Source: Arachidicoccus sp.
Lineage (GTDB): Bacteria; Bacteroidota; Bacteroidia; Chitinophagales; Chitinophagaceae
Direction of reading: 5' to 3'
Length of the DNA stretch: 64,000 bases
NCBI GenBank assembly: GCA_028283605.1
Contig: JAPWKH010000012.1
Location: forward strand, 1-64,000
Shown: positions 37,931 through 47,396 of the stretch, one piece after another
Position numbering within the stretch: position 1 is the stretch's first letter
Layout of the letters: every line of letters starts with the position of its first letter
Position numbers and translations under genes: made by a program
The notes under the pieces: model-generated
What the model saw: the letters and a program-made list of their open reading frames with translations, nothing else
Database searches by the model: none
Told to the model about the DNA's origin: nothing

Positions 37931-38570
37931 TAGTTGGTCTGTCCCATCCTTAAATAGTTTCACAGTTATTAAGTTTAATACTGATTGTGAACTTTACAGT
38001 ATTTTGTGTTAATCCTGTTCATACTTTACTAAATTGATTACAATACGGGTTAGAACCTCCTCCTGTTTGTTTTTTTTGAATATTGTTTCCAGATTTATCA
38101 ATCTTTCCTTCGTGCAAATGTGCTTGCGCCGGGGCGCATATAATTAATGCTTAAAAGTGGTCGTTTTTCGTTGTATGTATTATTTTTTCGATTGACAGTT
38201 TTGCCTGCATATGATTTTGAGTCTCTTATAACCTTGTTTTTGGCAGATTTTTCCAAACATTGCCACGGTTTGCGCTTCAAAAGCCCATCGGTATTGATTT
38301 TTTCTTTTGTGTCGCCATGTGAAATTTGTTTTGTGTAAAGCTATTCTGGGACGAGAAAGATAAAGATAAGACAACGGAAAACTATCTTGAAAGCTTTAGA
38401 ACGAGGTAAAAAATCTTTGCAGCAAAATTGTGTATTATATAATTAGCTTCATTGATCCTGCATATGTTAACGAAATCAGTTTTTCAAAAGAAAGAAGCCT
38501 AATAACTACATTGAAATTTCATAAAGTAAAGGTATCCTACATTAGAATATTATCATCATTCATATCACTA
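37931..38570. other. Gene-free stretch between HxlR remnant and maltose locus
   Basis: No frame of credible length or recognisable product was found on either strand. Short frames of about 60 codons overlap in opposite directions near 38100-38370 and have no family that I know. It may be degraded sequence. Confidence 0.4.
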
Positions 38571-40106
38571 TTACAATAATTTTTCATGCTGTTTTTCTCT
38601 GATAAACAAAGTGAATAATGCTGCCATAATCATCACCACACCGCCCAAGACTATTGTATATACCGCATTTCCATGAAACAAATGTTTTGTAAATATGCCC
38701 AATAACGTTGCCGCCAATATCTGCGGAATCACAATAAAGAAATTGAAAATTCCCATATAAACCCCCATTTTCTTTTGCGGCAATTCCTGTGTAAGCATTG
38801 AATACGGCATAGATAAAATGCTTGCCCACGCAAAACCAACTCCGATCATACTGATTATTAATAACTCTTTTGACATAAAAAAATAATATGATATTAATCC
38901 TGTGCCGCCGAAGATTAAAGCCATTGCGTGGGTTACGGGACGCGAAAATCTTTTTGCCAATACCGGAAGCACAAATGCAAATAATGCCGAAAAACCGTTG
39001 TAGCTGCCGAACATGATATTTACCCAATTCGCCATATCGTTATACACTTCAGATGTCGTATCCTTTGTATGGCCAATGTGTTGCGTAACGGCTGCGGTAG
39101 AATATATCCACATGGAAAATAAAGCAAACCATGTAAAAAATTGTACAATCGCGAGCTTCCGCATTGTATTCGGCAAATGATTCAGGTCATCCATGATTTC
39201 GACTAACCCGTTTTTATTATTTTTTGATAAGAAAATGCCGGCCGCAATTTGGAATAAGCCATACGCTGTCAAACCGAAAGTTAATACATACAGTTCTTTT
39301 TCCAACGGGTTTTCCGAATGTTTTTTATTATAAAAAAATAAAACTGCCGAAAGTACAATTCCGATTATCAGCCACAACAATCCCCCCGATAAGAACTTTT
39401 TTACGGGTGTTTTTATATGAATAATATATGTATCCTTTGCCGCACCGAAACGTTGTAAATCGTCCGGTGAATATTCTTTTACGGTAAAAATTGTATAGAG
39501 TACTGCCGCAGTAAATACTGCCGCGCCTATATAAAACGAATATTTTACCGAGTCGGGAATAATTCCTGCAGGAGCAGAATTACTTACATTAAGCCGAGTA
39601 AGGACATAAGGTAAAATTGAAGAAATGACGGCGCCCGCTCCTATAAAAAAACTTTGCATAGCGAAGCCGGAAGTTAGTTGTTCATCAGGCAACATATCTC
39701 CGACAAACGCGCGGAAAGGTTCCATGGCTATGTTGATCGAAGCATCTAATACCCAAAGAAGAATTGCGGCTATCCATAATACACCTGTCTGCGGGTAAAA
39801 AAATAATGCCAGCGATCCGAGCAATGCACCTGTAAAAAAGAAAGGCCTTCTTCTCCCCCATTTTCCCAACCAGATTTTATCGCTCACATGCCCGATTAAA
39901 GGCTGAACAATTAATCCGGTTAACGGTGCAGCGATCCATAAAATAGGAATTGAATCAATATCCGCGCCAAGTGTTTGGAAGATCCGGCTAACATTTGCAT
40001 TCTGCAAGCCAAATGCAAATTGAATCCCGAAAAAGCCTACGCTCATATTGATGATTTGACTAACCGATAAGTGCGGCTTTTCCTGTGCGGCGGCTTGTGA
40101 ATCCAT
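38571..40106 (-). CDS. SLC45-type MFS sugar importer
   Basis: This 511-aa protein with about twelve spans belongs to the MFS branch of SLC45/GPH-like sucrose and maltose symporters. Key motifs are IQFAFGLQNANVSRIFQ in span 1, GHVSDKIWLGKWGRRRPFFF (the loop 2-3 signature, with an extended RRR), and AMEPFRAFVGDMLPDEQ after span 4. Members in Bacteroidota starch loci import maltose or maltodextrins through the inner membrane. It is the last gene of the locus, 6 bp from the GH13 gene, and should be cotranscribed. Confidence 0.92.
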   Translation of the reverse strand: MDSQAAAQEKPHLSVSQIINMSVGFFGIQFAFGLQNANVSRIFQTLGADIDSIPILWIAAPLTGLIVQPLIGHVSDKIWLGKWGRRRPFFFTGALLGSLALFFYPQTGVLWIAAILLWVLDASINIAMEPFRAFVGDMLPDEQLTSGFAMQSFFIGAGAVISSILPYVLTRLNVSNSAPAGIIPDSVKYSFYIGAAVFTAAVLYTIFTVKEYSPDDLQRFGAAKDTYIIHIKTPVKKFLSGGLLWLIIGIVLSAVLFFYNKKHSENPLEKELYVLTFGLTAYGLFQIAAGIFLSKNNKNGLVEIMDDLNHLPNTMRKLAIVQFFTWFALFSMWIYSTAAVTQHIGHTKDTTSEVYNDMANWVNIMFGSYNGFSALFAFVLPVLAKRFSRPVTHAMALIFGGTGLISYYFFMSKELLIISMIGVGFAWASILSMPYSMLTQELPQKKMGVYMGIFNFFIVIPQILAATLLGIFTKHLFHGNAVYTIVLGGVVMIMAALFTLFIREKQHEKLL

Positions 40107-40111
40107 TTTAT

Positions 40112-41953
40112 TTATTTTTCCAATTCCAAAATTGTAGCAGAATGTCTCGGTAAATCTATGGATTGTATGCCTAATAATTTTTCTTGCGTAATGATATTTT
40201 TTGCTTTTGTAAATCCGTTCAACCTTTCTCCGAAACGATGTGTGTCCAGTGTTTTCGATGAATCGTTCCCGTTAACTATGATCATTACGGTTTGCTTATT
40301 ATTATATCTGAAATATACATAAATGTTTTTTTCAGGAACATATTGCATCAGCTTACCTATTTGCAAAGCCGAACTTTTTTTGCGATAATCTGCCAATATT
40401 TTCACATAGTTAAAAGCAATATTTTCCGAATCTGTTCTCCCTTCTGCAGTGAATTTATCGACCGAATCATTTGCCCAACCGCCTTTAAAATCTTCACGAA
40501 CCAAACCGTCAGGATCAGAAAAATTCTTCATCAAAATTTCCGTGCCATAGTACAATTCCGGAATGCCGCGCATGGTTAAAAGAATAGCGATTCCCATTTT
40601 ATATTTATCAAAATTTTCTCCGACAACCGAATAAAAACGGCTTACATCATGATCGTCTAAAAAAACGGAATTTTTCGCAGGATCTTTATATAAAAAATCC
40701 TGAGATAATGTTTCATATAAACGATTTACGCCATTATCCCAACCTTCTTTTCCGTTTAACGCTTCATAAATTGAAGCGTTCAGCGCGTAATCCGTCACGC
40801 CTTGCAAATGCGTGTCAAATCCTCGATTCACGGTATTTCCTTCCGTATAAAACGCCTGTTCTGCAACTGTCTGAACAAAAGTTTCGCCGAAGAGTGTAAA
40901 GCTTGGAAACTGTGCCTTTATAGCTTGTGCCCAACTTGCCATAAATTGCGGATCGTTGTACGGATATGTATCAATTCTGTATCCGTCAATTCCGGCATAT
41001 TCAATCCACCAAATGTAATTTTGTATGTAATAATTTTGGACATAAGTATTGCTCTCATTCACGTCCGGCATCGAAGGAACAAACCATCCATCTAATTGTA
41101 ATTTTCTATCCGATGCAGAAGCATGAGGATCCATCAAAGGCTCATCACGATAATTGGTATTCGTATATTTGGGCCATTGATGCACCCAATCTTTCATCGG
41201 CAAATCCTGCATCATCCATCCTTCCGAACCAATATGATTTGGCACTACATCTTTGATGACTTTTAATCCAAGCGCATGGCATTTTTCTACATAAGTTTTG
41301 TACAGATCATTAGTTCCGTAACGCGGATCTATCTTGTATAAATCTGTTGCTGCATAGCCGTGATACGATGCATGCGACATATCATTTTCAATTTCGGGCG
41401 TAAGCCAAATTGCAGTTACACCTAAATCTTTTAAATAATCCAGATGATTGATGATTCCCTGCAAATCCCCGCCATGCCTGTAATACATGGAATCGCGGTT
41501 GAGCGTTTGGTCTTTCATTCCGGCAATTTTATCATTCGTTGTATCGCCGTTTGAAAATCTGTCGGGCATAATGAGGTAAATCAAATCTTTATCGGTAACG
41601 CCTTGATTTCTGTTTGTAGATTTATCTTGTTGCTTCAATTCGTACGCATAACGCAAAGCCTTTTTCCCTTGTTGTGAAAAAACAATATCAAACTTTCCCG
41701 GCTTTGCATTTTTGTCAATCAATAAATCAAGGAAAAGGTAATTGGAATTTTCAACCATTTTTACTTTCTGAAGCGTAACACCTTTGTAGTTTAATGACAC
41801 GCTGTAACCCGCGATTTTATTGCCGTGTACGAGCAATTGCAATTTCGGATTGACCATTTGTGTCCACCAAAACATGGGCTCAACTCTCTCCAATTGTGCA
41901 TGAGAAGTTAGAAGAAAGAATATAGAAGTCAGGAGTAAAAAAAATCGTTTCAT
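40112..41953 (-). CDS. GH13 alpha-amylase/neopullulanase (SusA-like)
   Basis: This enzyme cleaves alpha-1,4-glucosidic bonds in maltodextrins or pullulan. The start ATG at 41951-41953 gives a clean signal peptide MKRFFLLLTS... to SHAQ; an upstream ATG would add 13 codons with no role. The N-terminal cyclomaltodextrinase-type beta domain (ERVEPMFWW to about 110) precedes the GH13 barrel. Region I is DVVPNH (235-240), region II GYRIDTYPY with nucleophile Asp328, region III FGETF with Glu357, region IV FLDDHD with Asp436. A C-terminal beta domain ends it. The N-terminal domain and length of 613 aa match the periplasmic SusA-type neopullulanase. Confidence 0.93.
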   Translation of the reverse strand: MKRFFLLLTSIFFLLTSHAQLERVEPMFWWTQMVNPKLQLLVHGNKIAGYSVSLNYKGVTLQKVKMVENSNYLFLDLLIDKNAKPGKFDIVFSQQGKKALRYAYELKQQDKSTNRNQGVTDKDLIYLIMPDRFSNGDTTNDKIAGMKDQTLNRDSMYYRHGGDLQGIINHLDYLKDLGVTAIWLTPEIENDMSHASYHGYAATDLYKIDPRYGTNDLYKTYVEKCHALGLKVIKDVVPNHIGSEGWMMQDLPMKDWVHQWPKYTNTNYRDEPLMDPHASASDRKLQLDGWFVPSMPDVNESNTYVQNYYIQNYIWWIEYAGIDGYRIDTYPYNDPQFMASWAQAIKAQFPSFTLFGETFVQTVAEQAFYTEGNTVNRGFDTHLQGVTDYALNASIYEALNGKEGWDNGVNRLYETLSQDFLYKDPAKNSVFLDDHDVSRFYSVVGENFDKYKMGIAILLTMRGIPELYYGTEILMKNFSDPDGLVREDFKGGWANDSVDKFTAEGRTDSENIAFNYVKILADYRKKSSALQIGKLMQYVPEKNIYVYFRYNNKQTVMIIVNGNDSSKTLDTHRFGERLNGFTKAKNIITQEKLLGIQSIDLPRHSATILELEK

Positions 41954-42072
41954 ATTAATTTTCTTATACGGAATTTCACATAAAGAGAACAAAGATTACA
42001 GAGTAACAAAGAGGGCTTTATAATGATTTGCTTTGTTTCGTGGCATTCGTTGTGTTCTCTGTGTGAAACAAA

Positions 42073-44589
42073 TTAATACTTCAAATCAATAGCATCATTG
42101 CTATTTTTAATCGTGCAACTCAACACATCTTCGCCTTCAATAGGATTGGAAACGCCTTGCGGGTCGAACCTTGAAATAGGCACAAGCTGCGCCACAAAAT
42201 CTTTCGCAAAGCCGGCAGCATTACCGTTTACAGAAAATTTATGCGTTACATCAAAGCCGTGCAAAATCAATTTTATGTTTTTAAATTTCGATGCAAAATT
42301 TCCTTCAACTTTATTCAGGCGAATGGTTTTATTTGCCGCATCGTATTGCAACACGCGCTTGTAATAATCGCCGTTTTGATATTTGTAGCTCTCGCCATCA
42401 TCTTCGTAATACACAAATTCATTATCAACATCGCCTTTGTAAATATGCAGATACAAAGTATCTTTCGGCATTTCTGCCGTTGACTGAATTAATGACTGCA
42501 TCGGAATAATGCTGCTTTCTTTTACATAGATAGGAAGCCTGCTGTAATTGAGTTTCAAGATTTTTTCTTCATGACCATTTTGTATTTTACCTGAAAAGAA
42601 GTCATACCATTTTCCTTTAGGAAAATAAGCTTCGCCAAAATTTGCATCGCCTTCATAAGGTAATACCAAAATAGAATTGCCGAATAAATACTCATTCTGA
42701 TAACGCGTATCATACACTTTATCATCGAAAGCATTATCTATCGCCAAACTACGCATAACGGGCATTCCGTTTTGTGATGCTTCATAAAAACCTGAATACA
42801 AATAAGGTAATAATTTATAACGTAAGTTGATAAAATTTCTTGCGATTTCCGTTACTTCTTCACCGAAAGTCCACGGTTCGGCAGACTTTGTATTTACCGC
42901 CGTATGGTTTCTGAAATAAGGAATGAATGCGCCTAACTGAATCCAACGCGCATATAAAGAAACGGAAGGATTTCCTGTAAAACCGCCGATGTCCATTCCC
43001 GTAAACGGAACACCGGATAATCCTAAACTGTTCAATAATCTTATGCCTGCAATCATGTGATCGTCTTCGGCGCGATTGTCTCCCGTCCAAATAGCCGTAT
43101 AACGTTGTAAACCCGCATACCCGGCACGCGTTAATATAAACGGCCTGTGCGGAAACAATGCTTTTGCTCCTTCATAACTTGAACGCGACATTTGCATACC
43201 GAAAATATTATGAGCCTGTAACATGGTTGTCGGTTGACCATCGTAATTGAATAATACATTCAACGGCACTTTATTTCCCCAACTTGCAGGTTCGTTCATA
43301 TCATTCCAAATGCCGTCCACACCTGTACTTGCGAAGAAGCTCATTTGTTTCTTCCACCAATCTCTTCCTTTCGGATCGGTAAAATCGGGAAAGTTGCACC
43401 AACCAGGCCAAACCTGTGCCGTCCAAGGTTTTCCGTCAGGATATTTTACAAAAATATCATTCTTTAACCCGTCTGCATGTGCAGGATAATTATCTTCGGT
43501 TTTAACGCCCGGGTCAACAATTACGGTCGTTTTAAAACCCATATCTTCCAGCTTTTTGTTCATTGCAACAGGGTCGGGAAAACGCTCTTTATTCCAGGTA
43601 AACAGTTTATAATTATCCATGTAATGAATATCCAAAGTAATTCCATCACAAGGAATTTGTTTCTCACGTAATGTCTGTGCTATACGCATTACTTCCGTTT
43701 CCGGATAATAACTGTAACGATTTTGCTGATAGCCTAAACTCCATAACGGCGGCAGATTCATTCTGCCTGTGAGATACGTATAACCTGTAATAATATCTGT
43801 TACAGTTTCTCCGTAAATAAAATAATAATTCATCTCTCCGTTGCGAGCACCGAAAGAGGAGAAGCGATTGTTGCTTGCTCCGAAATTAAAATCGGATTGA
43901 TAAGTATTGTCAAAAAATATTCCGTAAGAAAGATTATTATGCAATCCTATATAAAACGGAATCGTTGAATACAAAGGATCAGCAGAAGTACTGTATCCGT
44001 AATTATCGTTGTTCCAATGTGTATAGCCCGTTCCTGCACGATCCAAGTTTCCTGTCTTCTCTCCCAAACCAATGAATCTTTCATTCGGCTGTAACGATTT
44101 GTAAGTTGTTACTTCATCGCCGATCCATTCTGTATTTAAACCCCTTTCATCCTCGTTAATTAATTGTCCGTCTTTAGTATAAAAAGACACGGAAAAAGGC
44201 TTTTTATAAATAACCGCTTTGAGAGAGTCGGTCAAAATCGTGACGGAATCATCGTTTTGAACAATATCCGTTTTGCAGGATTGCGGCTTGCCTACAACGG
44301 CATAAGAGAAATCTTTACCAAGTTCATGCTTATCAATTCTTATTCGAATAATACCAGGAGAATAAACCTCAATTTTTGCAAAGGCGTTTTCGGTTTGTAT
44401 AAAAATCTGTTGTTTTTCGGTTTTTATTTTGGTAATATTTCCGGGCGATAATACAGGACTTTTATAATTTTGATTAATTTGTGTTACCAATGGATCTCCG
44501 GTTTCATCATTGTTCAATGGAGCCGATTTTTGTGCTAATAAAGAAGATGACATTCCGATAAAGATGATTGATGTTTTCAAAAAGTTCAT
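42073..44589 (-). CDS. GH31 alpha-glucosidase (exported)
   Basis: It releases glucose from the non-reducing end of malto-oligosaccharides with retention. The 838-aa protein has a signal peptide (1-19, SSLLAQ). The N-terminal galactose-mutarotase-like beta domain (about 45-260) is followed by the GH31 barrel: GITLDIHYMDNYKLF (316-330) and the nucleophile motif WNDMNEPASW with Asp430. WTGDNRAEDDH carries the likely acid/base Asp. The DUF5110-like and second beta domains end the protein. In the Bacteroides sus system this place is held by a GH97 SusB; a GH31 performs it here. Confidence 0.94.
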   Translation of the reverse strand: MNFLKTSIIFIGMSSSLLAQKSAPLNNDETGDPLVTQINQNYKSPVLSPGNITKIKTEKQQIFIQTENAFAKIEVYSPGIIRIRIDKHELGKDFSYAVVGKPQSCKTDIVQNDDSVTILTDSLKAVIYKKPFSVSFYTKDGQLINEDERGLNTEWIGDEVTTYKSLQPNERFIGLGEKTGNLDRAGTGYTHWNNDNYGYSTSADPLYSTIPFYIGLHNNLSYGIFFDNTYQSDFNFGASNNRFSSFGARNGEMNYYFIYGETVTDIITGYTYLTGRMNLPPLWSLGYQQNRYSYYPETEVMRIAQTLREKQIPCDGITLDIHYMDNYKLFTWNKERFPDPVAMNKKLEDMGFKTTVIVDPGVKTEDNYPAHADGLKNDIFVKYPDGKPWTAQVWPGWCNFPDFTDPKGRDWWKKQMSFFASTGVDGIWNDMNEPASWGNKVPLNVLFNYDGQPTTMLQAHNIFGMQMSRSSYEGAKALFPHRPFILTRAGYAGLQRYTAIWTGDNRAEDDHMIAGIRLLNSLGLSGVPFTGMDIGGFTGNPSVSLYARWIQLGAFIPYFRNHTAVNTKSAEPWTFGEEVTEIARNFINLRYKLLPYLYSGFYEASQNGMPVMRSLAIDNAFDDKVYDTRYQNEYLFGNSILVLPYEGDANFGEAYFPKGKWYDFFSGKIQNGHEEKILKLNYSRLPIYVKESSIIPMQSLIQSTAEMPKDTLYLHIYKGDVDNEFVYYEDDGESYKYQNGDYYKRVLQYDAANKTIRLNKVEGNFASKFKNIKLILHGFDVTHKFSVNGNAAGFAKDFVAQLVPISRFDPQGVSNPIEGEDVLSCTIKNSNDAIDLKY

Positions 44590-44607
44590 AATAGATTATT
44601 ATATATA

Positions 44608-44635
44608 AAGCCCTATAAAATTATACAGGGCTTTT
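44608..44635. terminator. Attenuator-like hairpin between SusE and GH31
   Basis: AAAGCCCT and AGGGCTTT form an 8-bp stem with extra ATA-TAT pairing. T-rich sequence follows on both strands but is short. It might reduce read-through from susCDE into the enzyme genes. Confidence 0.5.
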
Positions 44636-44641
44636 AATAAA

Positions 44642-45757
44642 TTACTGTTTTACAAGTGTGCATACGGGTTCGCTCGGAACACGCAAATCTAAAGTGATTT
44701 TATAAGTACCGGCAACGGTAATAGGAATATTATCCGTATTACTTGTTGCAATAGGCACTTCACCCAGCGGACTTATAGCGAGGTCTTTTGTATTATCGTT
44801 CGGATCTTTTTGAATACCATAGCTTACATCAAACGAACCGTTCATAATAAACTTGATACCGCCGGCTTTTAAGTCAAGTGTCTTAACCAAAACCTGATCG
44901 GTATCGTCAAAATCAAAAGCGATATCATTTGCAGGAGCGGACCAGCCGTTCGCCGCATCTCCAATAATACTCCAGTTTTGTATAGTCGCAGCCCATTTTT
45001 TAGTACTTGTATCGGCATCAATTAAATAATAACCGGGACCTTTTGTTACAGAGAAATTATTACCGGAAGATGCAAACGTTGTTGCCGTGACTTCCGAAAA
45101 AGAATAGTTCCAACTGTTTGCAGGCGCTAACTTAAATTGTCCGTTTCCGTTTGTGGTGTCTGTAATGTTTATATATCCTTCATATGCCGAATTACTTTTG
45201 GTTGAATAAAGTTTTGCGATAATTGTCGGAGGTTCACCACCACCGAAATTCCACCCTTGATATGCTCCCGGAGCATATAAGAAAGGATAAACGATAACTC
45301 TCGGTTGTGCATAAGGAGAAACGACAATTCCTACAGTGTCGGAATATGTATAAAGGCTGTCTGCGGCACTTGCTTTTACTCTTACTAAAATTGTATCTGT
45401 TACACCGGCCTGATATTTTAAGCCCAATAATAACGTATTAAATGCTGCAACGGTAAATGACATGCTGCCGCTTGCAAATGTGTAATCGGCAGTTGACGAG
45501 AAGTTCGAATCATTATAACTAAACTGCAAATTATAATTGATAGCAGCACTATACCCGTAACTTGTCGGAGTATACGTGAATGTAACGGCATTGCTTGCTG
45601 AGTCGTCTATCGTATAATTTAATTCACTTTTATCGGCGGTAAGCCCCGGTAATGTTCCTTGTTTAGCAACAATCATGTCTCCGCTTTTTTTACATGCAGT
45701 ATTTATAATACTTAAGAAAAAAAGAAAAGAAAATATTTTAATAATATACTTGCCCAT
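44642..45757 (-). CDS. SusE-like surface glycan-binding lipoprotein
   Basis: This 371-aa lipoprotein has the acceptor cysteine in IINTACKKSGD. An N-terminal SusE-type beta domain (about 40-155, LSADKSELNYTID-like start seen as LTADKSELNYTID, SFTVAAFNTLLL, VRVKASAADSL) is followed by CBM-like beta domains at the C-terminus (GAYQGWNFG, GYINITDTTNGNGQFKL, GDAANGWSAPANDIAFDF). The paired W in these domains is usual for starch-binding SusE/SusF. It should sit on the outer-membrane surface with SusD and hold alpha-glucan. Located 38 bp after SusD. Confidence 0.88.
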   Translation of the reverse strand: MGKYIIKIFSFLFFLSIINTACKKSGDMIVAKQGTLPGLTADKSELNYTIDDSASNAVTFTYTPTSYGYSAAINYNLQFSYNDSNFSSTADYTFASGSMSFTVAAFNTLLLGLKYQAGVTDTILVRVKASAADSLYTYSDTVGIVVSPYAQPRVIVYPFLYAPGAYQGWNFGGGEPPTIIAKLYSTKSNSAYEGYINITDTTNGNGQFKLAPANSWNYSFSEVTATTFASSGNNFSVTKGPGYYLIDADTSTKKWAATIQNWSIIGDAANGWSAPANDIAFDFDDTDQVLVKTLDLKAGGIKFIMNGSFDVSYGIQKDPNDNTKDLAISPLGEVPIATSNTDNIPITVAGTYKITLDLRVPSEPVCTLVKQ

Positions 45758-45795
45758 ATTTTGAATTGATAAATGGATTATAGAGTTTTTTTATA

Positions 45796-47376
45796 TTAAT
45801 TCGTATATCCCGGATTTTGTATCAAATTTGTATTTACCGTTATATCAGTTGCCGGAATCGGATAAATATTCAGATTATCACTTACACTTTTACCGTTGGC
45901 GGTACCGCCCTTCCAAGGCCAGAGATAGGTATTTGTCGTAAATTCTCCGAACCTAATTAAATCTGTTCTTCTGAAACCCTCTATGTATAATTCACGGGCA
46001 CGTTCATCCAGAATAAACGGCAATGTTAATTGGATTGAAGTTATATTCCCGGAGGAATTTCCGTAAGCTCGTGTGCGAATTAAATTAATATAACTTAATG
46101 CAGTTGCCGCATCTCCGCCCGAACCGCCGCGTAAAACAGCTTCGGCATAAATAAGATATTGCTCGGCTAAACGAAATAGAGGAATATCGCCTGAACAAAA
46201 TGTACTCGCATTGGGAGGTGTGGTCCCGTCTGCATTCAAATTTCTGAACTTTATGGTTTGTATTCCCTGCGTAAAATCAGCAGCGCTGCTTATGGTATAA
46301 ACCGACCCTGTCATTAAGGCTGCTCTTGTATCTTTTGAAGCTGTGTAATCCGCACCGAATAATTGGGGTAAAGGCGATCTTGCACGATTACCTCCCCAAC
46401 CTCCTCCCGGAATACCGAACTGTGCAGTGCCGCCCGTTTGTCCGGCAGCAACGGTTGAATTTACTAGAAATGTAGTGCCTCCGAAGTTTTGGGAATAAGT
46501 TCCGTCATATTCTATAGGGAAAATCATTTCAGGATCATTCAAATTATTATCGGCCAAAAACAGTTGGTTGTATTTGGGCATCAGAGAATAGCCTGCGGCT
46601 ATTACTTTTGACGAATAAATAATTGCCGAATCGTATTTTGCAGTACCTGTATAAATATTCGAATTTAAATAAATTCTGGCGAGCAATGACCAATCAGCAG
46701 CCTGATCCGCTCTTCCATATTCATTGGTATGCGGTTCCATCAGATCAGATTGAATAGCTAACAATTCGCTTACTACATAATTATATAAATCTGTTCTTTT
46801 AATTTGCTGAGGCGGCGTAGAACCTATCGGACTATTTTCATCAGTAAAAGGCGGATTCCCGAACAGATCCATCAATACCCAATATTGATATGCGCGAAGA
46901 AAACGCGCCTCTGCCCTATATGCGGCAAGCGTATCGGCACTTACAACAGAACTGTTTGCGGTTTGTGAAAGAAATGAATTCGCAACCGTAATTTGGTAAA
47001 TACAACGATTATATAAACCGTTGAGAAAAATATTACCGGAAGACCATGTCATGTAATTTAAATCGGGAATACCCGCATCGCCCCAGGCACAAATAGATTC
47101 ATCTGTCGGGAGTTCCTGTGCATTCCAATACATGCGAAAAAAATCGGAGAAACCTGCATTAACATTCGCCAAATCGGAACTTCCCGAACCGGAACTTCCC
47201 GTAAGTGCAAATGCACCGTATACTTTTGCCAAGGCTTGTTTAATACCCGAAGGCGTGCTGTATACATCTGTAGCAATAGTTGTATTAATCGGCGTTCTGT
47301 TCAAATCTTTCGTACAGGAAACCAGTACTGTTGAGAGTATTGCGAATATGCCGATCCAGGAAAATAACGTCTTCAT
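45796..47376 (-). CDS. SusD-family starch-binding lipoprotein
   Basis: The 526-aa protein has a lipobox Cys (LVSCTKDLN, residue 21) and the SusD helical fold: ALAKVYGAFALTG, RAEARFLRAYQYWVLMDLFGNPPF and LARIYLNSNIYTGTAKYDSA. The C-terminal RARELYIEGFRRTDLIRFGEF and IPATDITVNTNLIQNPGY are standard. It is SusD of the maltose/starch locus, next to SusC with a 20-bp gap. The lid on the SusC channel captures maltodextrin. Confidence 0.95.
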   Translation of the reverse strand: MKTLFSWIGIFAILSTVLVSCTKDLNRTPINTTIATDVYSTPSGIKQALAKVYGAFALTGSSGSGSSDLANVNAGFSDFFRMYWNAQELPTDESICAWGDAGIPDLNYMTWSSGNIFLNGLYNRCIYQITVANSFLSQTANSSVVSADTLAAYRAEARFLRAYQYWVLMDLFGNPPFTDENSPIGSTPPQQIKRTDLYNYVVSELLAIQSDLMEPHTNEYGRADQAADWSLLARIYLNSNIYTGTAKYDSAIIYSSKVIAAGYSLMPKYNQLFLADNNLNDPEMIFPIEYDGTYSQNFGGTTFLVNSTVAAGQTGGTAQFGIPGGGWGGNRARSPLPQLFGADYTASKDTRAALMTGSVYTISSAADFTQGIQTIKFRNLNADGTTPPNASTFCSGDIPLFRLAEQYLIYAEAVLRGGSGGDAATALSYINLIRTRAYGNSSGNITSIQLTLPFILDERARELYIEGFRRTDLIRFGEFTTNTYLWPWKGGTANGKSVSDNLNIYPIPATDITVNTNLIQNPGYTN

Positions 47377-47396
47377 TATATAATTAATTTCGTATT

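Noticed and set aside
38098-38374. Overlapping frames of about 60 codons on both strands
   Set aside because: No recognisable product, no start context and mutual overlap; treated as non-coding.
42860-43671. Opposite-strand frames inside the GH31 gene
   Set aside because: Shadows of the GH31 coding sequence.
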